A DNA stretch of 64,000 nt from Blasia pusilla (taxonomy: Eukaryota > Marchantiophyta > Marchantiopsida > Blasiales). The stretch spans positions 12,648,001 to 12,712,000 of the forward strand of contig CM114275.1 of NCBI GenBank assembly GCA_050084515.1, read 5' to 3'. Under the pieces are notes generated by a model that saw nothing but the letters and a program-made list of their open reading frames with translations, had not been told where the DNA came from and made no database searches. The translations under genes were made by a program, and so were the position numbers. This document shows positions 1-12,113 of this stretch, in pieces. Position 1 is the stretch's first letter. The number at the start of each line of letters is the position of its first letter.

Positions 1-110
1 GTACTTCTGCACCATTCATTAATAGCCACCTACGCTGTCTATACTCCAAGGTGTCTTGTTGAGAGGTTGGCTTCCCAGTATGCAGAGCTGATGGTGAGAT
101 TACCAACCTT
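1..110 (+). CDS. Possible internal exon of a gene cut by the window edge
   Basis: Frame 1 is open from the first base through about 36 codons and reads as ordinary protein (for example TPRCLVERLASQYAEL). It runs into a good splice donor, GTGAGT, at 111, one base before an in-frame TGA would end it. If this is an exon it ends in phase 2. I do not recognise the protein. The start lies outside the window. The evidence is only the open frame, its protein-like composition and the donor, so it could be chance. Confidence 0.35.
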
Positions 111-1416
111 GTGAGTATACCTTGTCCAGTTTACCACCAGTATAGTACCATGAGGATGGATGGGCAGAGACACTGCTCATATTGGAGGGCACTCTTCAGC
201 TATTTCTGCATTCGAGACTTGAATTTGGGAATTCAAGTTTAGGAAGGGTGCATTTATCAAATAGGCAGTCATTGATTGTACTCTGGTTGAGGTATAAGGT
301 TCTTCTGTTTTGCTTTTGCTGCCTTGTGAACTTCTTGTGGCGGAACTCCATAAGTTTTCCGGCATTCTGTAACCTCATCAGAATTTTTGAGTGAAATGAA
401 AGAGGAGTCATCAAGTCTTTATTTATTTCTTACTTTCAGATGTTTTACGTTAAAGGTGGGAGTTACCCGAGTTGACGGGGCGCCTATTGGAACTCAGATG
501 TCCTCTATTTGTGAAAGCAGAGCTAAGAACTCTTTTGTGTTATTCTTATTGCAATGTCTTCTCATCTCTGCTTGATCGGTGTCCACTTGTCTTCTGAGAT
601 ACATGATCTTCCATGGATCAATTAGACAACATAAGCACCTAGTGTTTGTGTTCAGTGCAGAATCTTGTCATTATCTCCAGTTGTTTGTCAGATCATCACT
701 TTGTACCGAAGAGAATGAGTAGTGTCGATGTAAAACTCACCATCATGTTCCTTTTGGGGTTATTTATTTCTCAGGCAAAAGTCACTATGATTGCCTCACC
801 ATGATCATCTTTTACCAAAGAGAATTGAGTAGTGCCCATGTTCAACTCACCATCATGTTTCTTCTGTGCTTATTTATTTCTCAGTATGAAGTTACTAGTA
901 CTAAATGGCATTTTTTTCTCATGAGTCAGCATAACAACTGAGATCATATGTGTTCGCTGAAGGAAGGACCTGAAGCAAAGATGACAGATTAACCCAGCCT
1001 TTTCTCAGCTATTGGAGATGGACATGACTATGACCAAGACTACCTACCAGCTCTAGTAGCGATCGCACATGTGGTTCTGGAAGGAAATTTTTTTCCTATT
1101 GCAGATTTTCCTCTTCTTGATACTTGTGGAAGTGAGAATTTGTTTTGAAGGCTTATTTGATGCAACTGTAGTGACACTGGTTGGTCATGCTTAGGTCCAC
1201 TCCCAATGCACTGTTGCATTGATGGTCGAAAGGGTTCAGTGTTATGCTCTGGACAAAGCTGTGCATTGAATGCAATGCAGGGTTGAGTTTCTCTGAAAGG
1301 TTAGTATATTTCATTTGGAAATCTTTTTCATTTGTCTTACTGTGGAAATCGTGAAGGTTCTTATGTTACATCCTCCTTTGAGAATCAAGTTACCTTCGCT
1401 TTTGTTTTTCCTACAG
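111..1416 (+). other. Possible intronic stretch between two putative exons
   Basis: This stretch lies between the putative exon at the left edge and the putative terminal exon. A pyrimidine-rich acceptor ends near 440. The frame after it, in phase with the first exon, stays open to 575, so one more exon may lie there; its length and donor are unclear. A sentence-length motif around 'gagaattgagtagt...ctcaccatcatgtt' occurs twice (about 711-765 and 818-885), a local duplication. Nothing else is recognised. Confidence 0.25.
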
Positions 1417-1497
1417 AAGGAAGGTTTGGGTCCTGATTGGAATGATTGGTCTGATCCATTGCATCACCACTGCAAGCAATGGATCAGAGCATTATAA
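1417..1497 (+). CDS. Possible terminal exon, 26 codons plus stop
   Basis: A strong splice acceptor (a pyrimidine run ending in CTACAG at 1416) is followed by an open frame ending in TAA at 1495-1497. The peptide contains GLGPDWNDWSDPLHHH and is rich in Trp, Asp and His, unlike the translations of the flanking DNA. It could be the carboxyl end of the gene whose exon opens the window, but intervening exons were not traced. Family unknown. Confidence 0.3.
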   Translation, partial: KEGLGPDWNDWSDPLHHHCKQWIRAL

Positions 1498-2900
1498 TGT
1501 GATCAAAACATGGTGTCATAATGCAGTGATACTGTGAGTAGAGTTGTGGCAGATTAGAAGATAATTCTGACAGATGGGACATCTATGAAGGTAGACGGAC
1601 TTGGGCAAAATGACAACAACTGCAGTGAGTATAAAACCTGCAATGCTGTAGTCTGGGGCATTGTCTAAGGCTTCTGGTCTAGAAGAATGCTTCTGGTTAA
1701 TATCTTACGGGTGACATAATTGACAGCAAGTCTCATCTGTGTTTGTGTTTGCACTTTGTATTCAACAATTTGTTGGCATGTGGGACCTATAACGTCCAAG
1801 CTGATGATGGTCACAGATCAACTGTCACAAAGTCCCGGAAAATGTAACATTCTACTGTAGAGGCGAGCTGGTGTGATGTTCATAGAGTTGAAATGGCTTG
1901 TCGATTTGGAAAGAGATGATCTAGATGTTTTGATAGTCTCCAGGTTGAATTTCATGCACGATGGTATCAATGTTAGCCTTCTCATTTTTGTCACCCTTCT
2001 CCTGTCATGTTGTTCTATCTCCAGCTTCATCGGTGTCTCTGGCCTATCGGAGAAGTCGTAGGGTCTCCTGTTACAAACTCGATGGTAAATTCGGAATTGT
2101 TCAAGCATAGGTACAGGTTAATATTTAAAGGTCATCATTAAACCTCAAGGATCATACCGATGGGAATCGAGTTTTTCGGATAGAAAAGGAGGATGTATGG
2201 GCCACCGCTAAGGCTTGAGTCATGAACCAGGACCTTCACCACTCACGTCCTCACAAAGTAAAACTCCAGTGCCACTACGAAGGACATGCTCAGCTAGTTC
2301 AGTGACGTGGTGCATTGCTTCTTGCCCTAGTACACCGTTCTGTCGCCTTTATGGTGATGGTCATACTAAACTCCCAAATAGAACGCTTGGATTGCTTTCT
2401 GAGTGCATTCGGTGGATGAAATCATATCATAGCATCTTGGTTCCGACTTTACACCACAGTTTAGAACGAAGGGAGTCCTGACGCCTCGTCCAGATTTGCA
2501 AGCGAGGGTGCAACATCGTGTTTTATTAGGTCGAAGGCTTTCCATTTTTGTCTTTGTGTGAAACGTGGCCTAAACCCAAACTTCTTGCGACTCATCCATG
2601 TCCATTTTTACCGTATGCATCGTCAAGTCTGATATTCAAGTTTTCTACACGGACGGCTTTTGGTTTCCCCTGAGCGTTTTCAGTGGTAGCTTTAAAAGCA
2701 TTCTTTTAACGTTCTTTAAAGAAAAGAAATTAAAATTTCTGATGGCTTTCTCAAGTTCTGAAAAGCCGGAAGCGAAATTCCTATTTGAGCGCATTCACAA
2801 AGCTTTTGAAGTTGTCATGAACGAAAGAAATGAAACCAACATGAAACGTCCATTTCTCCTGTTTTTTCGTTCTAGAATGATATAAAACGTAATCCACATG
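1498..2900. other. Stretch without a recognisable gene
   Basis: Short open frames occur on both strands (88 codons plus at 2215-2481, 96 codons minus at 1818-2108), but none matches a family I know. Part may be 3' untranslated sequence of the gene to the left; part may be decayed retroelement. Unresolved. Confidence 0.3.
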
Positions 2901-3071
2901 AATTGTACGGGAAGCGGATCGAAGTGGCAGTTAACAAGCGCGTGCATTTTGAAACAAATGTCCTTTCTGCTTGTCATCTTCGTCTACATGAAAGCTTCTC
3001 CCACCGCTAGCATGTGGACCAGACACGGTTGCACACTCGGTTATTTGGGATCTTCTCCCATGTCCTGTAGG

Positions 3072-3161
3072 ATGCATGGAAATAGGATTCTGGCGTACGC
3101 ATGGGCACAACATTATTTCCAATTCTGGCATAAGCATGGCCAAAATCCTATTTCCATACAT
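3072..3161. repeat. Imperfect inverted repeat, 23-bp arms, about 90 bp overall
   Basis: Bases 3072-3094 pair with 3139-3161 at 21 of 23 positions. Pairing weakens towards a 44-base centre. The size and imperfect stem resemble small-RNA foldback precursors or a tiny MITE remnant. No target-site duplication was seen. Confidence 0.6.
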
Positions 3162-3560
3162 CGGACTTCCTGCGCGTGTGAAGATGCGCGAACTTGTCAT
3201 CATTGCTCGACTCTTGAGCTTCACATTGCAAGTTTACCTTTACCGTGCCAACGTGGTGTTACTCGAGGACATTCTTGACAGTGGTATACGGATCCGCGGT
3301 CCTTGAGATCCCGGTTGGCCTCATCGGTTGTGCCTCCCGAGGGATACAGCCACCCCTTCCGGCATCCGGTGGGGATGCATGCCATACACACGTAATCATT
3401 GTTCTCTGAAGGAAGGCACCCTGATCTACTTACGCCAGTGACCAGTGGAGGGAGCCAATTTCGTGTCCTACCATCTCATCTCACGCGAAGGCCCTCACGC
3501 TAAGGAAATGTGTTTGGGGCCGGCTCCAGCCATTCGGTTTCGGGTCGGGTCGGTTCGGTT

Positions 3561-3594
3561 CATTTCATTTCATTTCATGTCATGTCATGTCATC
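3561..3594. repeat. Pentanucleotide microsatellite, TTTCA then TGTCA
   Basis: Three to four TTTCA units are followed by three to four TGTCA units, preceded by GGGTC/GGTTC repeats. It lies in the GC-richer island. Confidence 0.85.
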
Positions 3595-6389
3595 TCGCGA
3601 TTGCGAGTTGGTGGAAGGGCGACGTTCCCCGCCGTTCCGATCATCCGAACGAACACGGCCTAATGATGGAAGAGGATGTCAGCGTGCGCAAGAATAAATG
3701 GTGGGAGGGAGCCCTGGCGTCTCTGGGCAGTCTTGACCGGACAAACACGGCGAATTATGCTGGATTCATACGACTTCATTACAGCCAGCTGGCTGCGAGT
3801 TCTTGGCCTTCCGCGCGCTGACAGCGGAAGAAATCTCACCTTTCGCGGGACAGAAAGAGAATCACTGATTGTCTCGTTCTTCTATGTAGTCAAATTCCGC
3901 CTTAAATTTCCCTCTGCGGCCCCTCGACAAATGTGGCGGAAAGTAAATGGTGCTAACGCTAAAATTGGATCTCCGTTGTGCCGGTACTTCATCTCATGAG
4001 GACGGAGATTCACCGGACAGTGGCCACTGACAACTCAAGGACGCGTAAGTAATTCCTCCCAACAGACTCGACAGAGGACGCAGTGCAGCAGCGGACAATG
4101 CATTTCCCTTAGACTGCTGTAGAAACGAAGAGCTCGGAGACTCGGACGTTAGATGCAAGCAAAAGAAGGTTTCTGCTCTTGACGACTCTGAATCGGTGCG
4201 CGCCTGATCGGTATCGGCAGCACGATGGGAGATGCCACGTTTAGGTCACTTTTCCCGTTACATGAGGAGGAGTGAGAATATGCACCTGAGAGCGCATGCT
4301 AAAGCGTTTGAAAAGTGGGTGGCAATGCCAAATGGTACTTCCGCTTTCGGAGTCGACGTCGAGTCTAGTGTGAATTTAGGTCGAGGCGCTTCTGCAAGAG
4401 CGCCGGAGAAGCGCGATTTGAAACATGTGAAGCTGAATGTCACCGTCCGAGCGCAGAATCGGAGCCGAGTGTTCCTTCGGACGCGCCGGCGAAGCGCGAG
4501 GGACGAAACGAACTTCGCTCCTTCACTCTCCCCTCCTCCCTGTCCCCGCTGTAATCTCAACTGAGATCGGCTGGACGAACTTGGGCGGCGGAGGGTCGAG
4601 AATTGGAAAGTGGTGAACGAGACGCTTCATAGATGCCTCACGCTTTCTCCGAACCGCAACGCTAAGCACGCGCGAGGCGGTGACGACCATCCCTATGATT
4701 GTGGAACGAGTCTGCGGTGGTCATCACGACCGGTCTTTGACGCTGCCAACCATGTAGTGGTTGAGTGAGTCCCACCGATGTTCGCACCTTCCTGATCAGT
4801 AGACCACCACCATCCGAGTAAAGCTTCGTCGATCAGCATTGAATTGTGTAAAGGCTGCCTTGGGATTCATAATAAACTCGCCTTGGGATTCGTAATAATC
4901 TCCCTCAAAAGAACTACCGCACTCGATCGCACTAACCAGAACTCACCTAATTCGAGCTTTCCCTATCCATAACAGCGTCGTTAATCCGAGATCACGGCAA
5001 CAGATCTGCGATGGTCGACACCTTCGCTCTTTGACAATCTCGCCCTCGCTCGCGCGGAGTCGCGGACACAATCCGAACATCGCTTCCACTTATCTTCCCA
5101 CCATCAACGATCCGCCCGATTAGCACGATTGTACGCCTAATGCCTACCCAAATTCTCCCCGACTCCATGCACATGAGCATCTAGAAATTTTCTCGAAGAG
5201 TGTGCGTCCTAAATTGGAAGATTTGATCGCTCCGAGTGGCTTTTCGACACAATGCGCATTTTTCGTGTCGCGGGGCTATGGACGAAGGTCCGTCCAGTCC
5301 AGTGACTCCCGTCCATTCACGGCGGTCGGGAGTGTCAGTGGTGCTGTGTGTCAGAGTGACGGGAGACGGGGGTCCGATTGGTCAGACCGACTGCAGTAGG
5401 AAGTCCGTTGTTGTCAACTTGTTACTAAACACGCATAGAGAGCAGGTTTGAAACGCCCGACATCTACGGGCGCCAAGAACCGGCGTTCTTTGTAATGTCA
5501 GCCGGTAGAATTTCAGAATTTCCGATCCGACCAGCAAGATCTCGGGAGAAAACCGAGCCAGAAAATGCAGTTTCTTCGTAAACATTGAGAAAAGCCGGCA
5601 GATATTTAGAAGTTACCGATCGGACCCTGTGGAGTGGAGTGTAGGAAAAGAACCGAAATTCCTTCGTAGCGAAACGGATCATCGATATGCTCACGTGCTT
5701 TCCGAATGCTAAAGGGACACGTGCTCACGCGAGATTCGCAGTACGTTGGGCTAACCTGTTCTCGGCTCTGGGCACCTTCTCGCACGCTGATATGAATGAA
5801 TGAAAAAGAGCATCCGCTGTTAACCGTGACAGTTCACGCCTTAAGCTATTAACGCTAACGCAGCTGAATTGTTAAATAAAATACTAATCACATCAAACTT
5901 CCACTAAATCTATATATGAATCGGGAGGATACTATTTTATGTAGCTGTTCCTATGCCTGATCTTATGTCGTCCATATTTTAATTGGAAGATGTTGTTTTA
6001 TGTAGATGCTCCTATGTCACGAGACTTGTCTCAAAAATAATTTTTTTATTTTAAGGGCTTCGAAAAAAATTTGTAAGGAAAGTTACTTTTAAACACTATT
6101 AATAAAGGATTTATGCATCACAAGGGTCCTTACTAGTATATTATATACGGGGAGGTGGGCAAGAGCTTGGAATTCAAACTTCAATTCGAGTGGAAGTTTG
6201 AATTGAATTTTAGTTTCTTATGTGGTAGACATGTCTCTCCATTGGTTTGTAGCATGCCAAAGGGTTGGTCTTATGTGGGGTGTGAAGATTGTGGGAGATA
6301 CTATTAAGGTAATTTAAAAAGAGAAACTTCCTAAAGAAGGAGAGGTTCCTTAATGGGTTTTCTACCATCAATGTTATTATTGGAGAGTA

Positions 6390-6953
6390 TGCCGTGCGCG
6401 TGCACATCGTTACACAATTCTCATCGTTGGTCACATCTACACACCACACACCACCAATCTTCCCAACACATAGGTAGATCCATTCATAAATGACATATAT
6501 ACTCGGGCGTAGACATTGAGATCATACAACAAAATCAGAAAAAAAACAACTCACACGGCCAACTCCACTCTCGAATCTACATCGGCATATCAAGCCATAT
6601 CCACCCTTCGCTGTGAGGGAATCCGAACGCTTGCACCCTAGTCCCTACTACATACAAAGCAAGAGAGGTACACCCGCATAAGGCCCAAAAATGCTCATGA
6701 GGCTCTTCTCCTTCTCTTATAGCCTTGGGAATAGCCTCCGTATAGTAACTTGCGTGGACAGGTTACCGAGTGATCTTTGACTTGGTCAACATATCATTTG
6801 GCAGAAAAATTGTTAAAAATGATACTATCGACGTAATAGACCTATTCCAACCTCATCCGAAATCCGAGGACTAAGTTACACCCAAACAACCCTCTGATCC
6901 TTTATGTCTTCTACGCAGTAGTACTCTATCTGTCGCCTAAGTAAGATGTGACA
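6390..6953. repeat. LTR-A copy 1 (long terminal repeat-like, 564 bp)
   Basis: It begins TGCCGTGCGC and ends GATGTGACA, giving the TG...CA ends of a long terminal repeat. Collinear similarity to the copies at 50963-51970 and 17.1-17.9 kb and to the fragment at 12.66-13.01 kb shows a dispersed family. Shared blocks include the left 150 bases, a segment around 'ctccactctcgaatctac', the 'atagcctcc' block and the right 120 bases. It lies left of the minus-strand gypsy gag-protease and could be that element's 3' repeat. Compared with the 50.9-kb copy it lacks a GC-rich segment of about 450 bp. Confidence 0.7.
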
Positions 6954-7090
6954 ATTTTCGTGCGCATACACATTGCTACACAATCCTCATCCATGGTCAC
7001 ATTTACACATCACACAACACTGATCTTCCCAACACACGGGTTGATCCACTCATAAACAAAATATACTCACGCATATACATCAAGACCATA
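6954..7090. repeat. LTR-A copy 2, left-end fragment joined to copy 1
   Basis: Immediately after the GTGACA end of copy 1 the sequence restarts with the LTR-A left end (TTTCGTGCGC), then the conserved 'ctacacaatcctcat' and 'gatcttcccaacacac' blocks, and loses similarity near 7090. The two copies are thus head-to-tail with no internal region between them. Confidence 0.6.
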
Positions 7091-7376
7091 CAACCTCCCT
7101 CCAATTGGAAACTACGTCCCCCTAACTCCACATAGCAGACATCACATCTACCTGACATGATCTACTACTGTATTCACATATAGCAAAGTCAGTGTCGTCA
7201 TACCCACCAAACCTCCCAACACATACTTTTCTACGGATACATTTGCTCTATCTCCACCTAGAGATATCGATGTATCTAGATGTCACCCTGCAACATTGCA
7301 GCTATCCGCCGTGTTCATCCCTCCGAAGAGATCTAACTAACACTCTCGCATCCTCCTCCGGACGTTGCCACACAAC

Positions 7377-7609
7377 CAAATTTGTACGGAAATAGACTAG
7401 TCTGGACAAACATATCGCTCGGGTATCCGTGGCGTGCATCCCTGCCTGCCCCTAAGCCCCCTGAGCCCGTTGCGTAGACTTGGGCGGGCGAGGCCTTTAC
7501 CCGATTTGTGGCCCACAAAAAGCCCTGGGTACCCGGACCCGCATTGACATGTCTATCCCTAGGACGGACAGAAGTCCGCGAACACTGACCTTGTCCATGC
7601 GCAATCTTG
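7377..7609 (-). mobile_element. hAT-like short element, copy 1 (233 bp), perfect 8-bp duplication
   Basis: The ends are diverged copies of the family terminus (CAAATTTGTACGG on the left, the complement of CAAGATTGCGCATGGAC on the right). The 8-bp target-site duplication CACACAAC is perfect at 7369-7376 and 7610-7617. The block with CCTAGGAC, which marks the 'head' in other copies, is on the right, so it is inverted relative to the 17.3-kb copy. GC-rich interior, no transposase. A long frame through it is an artefact of its composition. Confidence 0.85.
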
Positions 7610-7617
7610 CACACAAC

Positions 7618-8131
7618 ATGTGTGGTATCCAAAGATATCAAGTCTCCAATCCAAGAGTACGATCGTCACCTAGCTCTATGTGCTCCAAGACACAGGCACG
7701 GCTCCACGCCTACACTCGGATGGAAATCAAAAATCATAACCACAATGGTAAAAATATCTCTACAACATGTGAAGAGACACCCACCTCGACATTACTTCTG
7801 TGGGACTATTTGCTACGAGGATGTCCTGCGCATGTGCGTCCCCTCAAAAAACTCTTATGGTCAACAAACACCACGTGTAAATTTTACCAACTTGATCACT
7901 GTATCGTTACGCGGTTGACCACTACTACGCCCTAAAATTTTCAATGGTAAATGGCTCACATGTCCTTCATCTAATCACCATCTTGGCAGATAAGAAATTG
8001 CCTCTTGCCAGAAATCAAGGATGAAACCAAGGGGGTACAACACCATACTCCCTGCCAACACATTATACGACTCTCGGCACCATTACACTATTTGACTCAT
8101 GCTCTAGCTGGAGTCTAACAACTATCTCCTA
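7618..8131. other. Retroelement-derived sequence, no domain recognised
   Basis: It lies between the hAT-like copy and the protease relic. On the minus strand it would be the region after the protease, where reverse transcriptase starts in gypsy elements, but every frame is stop-filled and no reverse-transcriptase motif is visible. Confidence 0.4.
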
Positions 8132-10740
8132 TCAATTCATGTAGTCCATGGATGATACGCCTTCAATAGAGGTCTGTATTTGAAAGGGACAAGGCTCAAT
8201 GTCGCCTTTTTGTAACCCCAACGCCAAATACGCCACCTTCCCTACTATCAAAGGTTGCACGCCCGAATCAAGTATAATGTGATCCAGGTGGTACACCGTA
8301 CTTGTGGGACTAACCAAGCAGAACTCTCTAGCTCGGCTCTCCAACAACACCACACCGGATGTCACCATGGCTTAACTCTATGGCTGGTCGAGCTGGCATA
8401 ACCACTACCTTAGCCACTATAGCCTACCATGACAGAGTGAGGCATGTCCTGAGCACATGCTCCAAGGGTAGGTCCACCACCTTCTCAATAACCAACTTTG
8501 AACGAGAGGCAATCACCTCTCCACGCTCAGACAATATGATGGCCAGTTGGAACACCTCCACCAATCCAACTCCCACTACCATTGAGTCCATAGCAAAAAA
8601 CAACAAAGCATGGCTTACCCTAGTGGCCACCTCCAACAATCTGGTCGACACTAGCTCCACCAGAGCTGGTATACAAGTTTTCTCTCCAACTCCTCATGAC
8701 ATAGGTGCACGTGCCTCACATCTGGGCACGATCGGTCGTCTAGGCATCATCGATAGTGTATGCATGTAGTGCCTCCAACAACATAAACAACCGGGGAACC
8801 CTGGTCTATCGCCCATTGGTCCCCTTATGTGGTTCGATCTCAACCCTAGCTCTTGATGGCTTGTTCACTCTCATAGCAGCCCTAGTCACCACCGCAACAA
8901 CCTCTATCTAAGCCGCACTACACATAAACCTCAAGCCCGCATTATCCTCCTATGTATCTTGATACGATGGGAGCCTGGAGCCACACTAGTCACTCTCCAA
9001 TATGTGCCTGTCACTAATTGTATCATCGTCATGGCAACAATCCTCTGCTCCAACTTATCAAAGCGTGTGAGGAGCGCTCCATTGGGTGTACGTCTTCCAT
9101 CTCCTCTAACTGGTGGTGGAACCCTACCATCACAATTTTCAACTCCTTGATCTCCACCAAGTCTCCTTCCCCCATGCCCTCAGCCTACCTTTGGACGTAG
9201 GTCTCGACGAAGCTCAAAATACCTATCCGTAGTGTGACCATATCAATAACAATGTTCACACTGCAACTATGGTGGCGCCATCCATGCAATGCAAGTGTTT
9301 CCAACGCTTTAGTTTTCAGGACGAGTGTTATTTTTTTTGCAATGCAATAAATCCTAGCAGAAGGAATTGTGAGTATGTGGTAACTGCTCTGTGGAAAAAA
9401 ATTGCCAGGGCTGCCAGTGAACAACAGTGCGCATGCAGGCTCGTTCGTAGTCGTTGTGGTCAAGCTTCATGAGCGCATAAGCCAACCAGCCAACCAGCCA
9501 ATAAGAGGCACCCTCGGCCCTCTACCATATTGTGGACAGTCTCTCTATCTATGAGGCCACCACACTTCCAACATGCCATTTTCAATCGCTGCTAGGCAAC
9601 ATATGTTGGTACGGGTTATTGCCTTATGGGCTCACGATACTCGCCCTGCTCTCTAGGCACAATGACCCACTCCCGTAGTACTAGTGCATGCTGGGACATT
9701 TGTGGGGCTATTGCCACTCATAGACCCATTGACTCCCATGAAAATCTTGTAGTTACCACTTGCTCCTCACTCATGTTGAGCTCAACATGCTCAGACAACT
9801 CAAAGACCACCTTCAATGTGGGATTCGCCTTGTGAAGCAACATCGCATCGCGAACTCTCCTCCATAGCTCCTGATCTAGAACCCCGTACCAATATTGCAT
9901 TGACTGCACCTCAGTCACTCCATATGTAGCATTGATTAGTCAACGCATGCGTGTAAATACCTCTCTCAGACTCTCACCTTATCTCCCCTAAAAATTTTGT
10001 TGACTCTTCAACTTGTCGGTCCACACGATCTTGTAGCTCCTCCCCAACTATAAAAAAAAACTCCATAGTAGGATTGAAACTAGGTGGTGCTCTAGCACGA
10101 AAGGTCTCTGCCATCTCACCGCCTTCTTGCATTCATCTCCATCTAGTCCCAAGATTGATGGTGTAGGTCTCTGCTCCCTCACTATCCCATCTTATGCCTC
10201 ACGGCCGCTAGTGGACACATACCCTACAACCCAATATATCCTCCAAGCATCGATCTCTACTGAGTGTAAAGATGAGAACTCCATGTAGTCATCCATCACA
10301 TGACCCTCTAAAAGCTAGAACATACCTTTCCACGCCATGAAAGGGTTGAACCGTATAGGGGCTCGTATCTCCTAGAAGTCCCACCATTTGTCGAACTCCA
10401 AGATGAAGTCATCTAATTTGATGGTGCCTACCGCATCCGAGAAACCACCCATGCTTCGGTGGCCCATATCGTCCATCTACCTCCATGGAACACTCTCTCT
10501 GTTTATGATCTCGTCATCAGACCCACTATCCAATGATGACGATCCGGCCACAGATGGGAGTCGGGATGGTTCCTCACTCAAAACCCCTCCAAACCTCACT
10601 CCACTCCATATCACTCCACTACCACTACTTGAACTACCTCGTTCTTCTAGGGTCTGGAAGAACGCTGTGATGACCACCCTACCTCACCCACTCAAGCACT
10701 TAGACTCACCAAAATTCTCACACACTACTCACTAGCTCAC
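8132..10740 (-). pseudogene. Decayed Ty3/gypsy gag and protease
   Basis: Read on the minus strand, the pieces are in gag-pol order. An amino-terminal gag part near 10.3-10.44 kb has DDFILEFDKWWDF and LEGHVMDDY. A gag core at 9718-9918 and just above includes SMQYWYGVLDQELWRRVRDA and HKANPTLKVVFELSEH. A nucleic-acid-binding knuckle at about 9190-9263 has CEHC...YGHTTD, with its last Cys changed and a stop inside. An aspartic protease at 8132-8368 has the active-site DSG at about 8261-8269 (ILDSGVQPLIVGK). In the live family gag forms the particle and the protease matures the polyprotein. Several frameshifts and stops separate the blocks, so it cannot be expressed as one polyprotein. No reverse transcriptase, RNase H or integrase belonging to this copy is visible. 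LTR-A repeats lie on both sides. Confidence 0.78.
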
Positions 10741-11727
10741 CTATGCTAATGATAATATAGTGACGATACACCTGGCTTTATGCACACTCAACACTCGAGC
10801 TCACCATGAGCCTCCCCAAATAGCTCCCCTAAGTCATTGACACACTCTCGTGTCATACACGCGATCCCTACTCAAGAAAATGACCTATCCCAACAAATAT
10901 GCTACGCATGCAAAGAGACTACACTCATCACCATCACTATACCCATCTAGCCTAAGCTAGTACATAATACCCAAAACCCTCAATGACACGAGACCAGTGT
11001 GGGAAAAAGGACTCGAATGGGTAACCTGAACATGCACGTCATCACTCTAGTGCACGGTCAACATTGACTGCTCCATGTGGTGCCGCAACCTCTACGGTAT
11101 GACAATCTCCTCAAGATGCATGTCAAACCTCCCGTCCGTGGATGCGGACTACACATCGGCATTGTGTCTCAATCAAAACCACTTTTTCGCAAACCCTTGA
11201 CGCTAAGAACTTATCTCCACACCAATCGATGAAGTTCTAGAAAATCTTATTGCGACTTACAACCCCAACTGAACTACCACATCATTAAACAACTCCCGTA
11301 CTATGTAGTGGCCTCACCTACAAGTCCCATAGTCTGGCTATGTATGTCCCTACCATGTAGTCAACTTGACCCCATAGCTTCGCTAAACCACGTACCTGTG
11401 ACGCACCATGTCTATTGTCCCACCTGGTAGCCCAACCAACCATACACCGACTCTACCCAATCCGCCTAACCCACTGTAGTTTTCACCCCATGCAAGTTGC
11501 TTCATGCTATCGCAACTCCGTCACCTCCCCACCTACTTTGTCCGTCCCATCACTGCTGATGCGATTATATCTGAGGCACTTCTACACGCCCCAACTTGTT
11601 TACACATTTGACTCCTCACTTGGGAGGTTGCCCCATGTGGCAACCACCCCTCATTAACTCCTTCCTTTCTTCGCGACCCTACCCGGGCCCCTTCATATGC
11701 GTTGAAAATTTTCCCCAAGCCCCACGC
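10741..11727. other. Probable leader or flank of the gypsy element
   Basis: Unique-looking, moderately GC-rich sequence upstream of gag on the minus strand. It may be the untranslated leader. I could not find a primer-binding site or the left end of the right-hand LTR. No gene recognised. Confidence 0.35.
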
Positions 11728-11880
11728 CAAGGGTTGCATGCAAACAAAGTCCGTCTTAGGGACGGACATATATGTGTGAGCTCAACCACCCACAACCCGC
11801 ATGAGGGCCTGCCATGCTGGCAACCAATCCTGGCCTGCATCCTTCCCGTGACCCTGGTTTGCTTCAAGCCTACCTCGAGC
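11728..11880 (+). mobile_element. hAT-like short element, 5' part only
   Basis: The left end is AAGGGTTGCATGCAAAC followed by AAAGTCCGT and a diverged CTTAGGGACGGACAT block, matching the head of the family. The GC-rich interior fades near 11.88 kb. No right terminus or target-site duplication was found, so it is truncated or very diverged. Confidence 0.6.
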
Positions 11881-12113
11881 CATTATGTTAAAATGAAATT
11901 TTTTTATTAAATTTCTTGATGAGCAATTTTGCGACCCTCATAACCAAATGAGCACCAAGCAGAATATCACAACTATAGCGGGCTCATGCTAGGATGGTTT
12001 GCATGTTCGAGCGGTCTCTTGGAAGAGACGCAAGAGACACAAGAGATGAGACGCAAACAAAGTTGAGCAAACAAAGTTGAACAATAGAGTGGATTTTGGA
12101 TGCCGCTATTGGA

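Larger units (their letters stand above)
2900..5880. other. GC-richer island without a recognisable gene
   Basis: Base composition rises clearly above the AT-rich surroundings and CpG is common, especially at 3.4-5.3 kb. Open frames of up to 126 codons (2898-3278) and 110 codons (4232-4564) are present, but their translations are Arg/Ser-rich and match nothing I know. The island holds a pentanucleotide microsatellite and an imperfect hairpin, listed separately. It may be an unrecognised gene, an untranslated region or old single-copy DNA. Confidence 0.4.

Noticed and set aside
1818-2480. Suspected minus-strand retroelement fragment
   Set aside because: Pieces such as EFTIEFVTGD and HSESNPSVLFGS looked pol-like, but no diagnostic motif was found and the frames are broken.
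12000-12110. Possible tRNA-like 'gttcgagcggtctc' segment
   Set aside because: No cloverleaf pairing or A-box/B-box set could be built around it. No other tRNA candidate held up.
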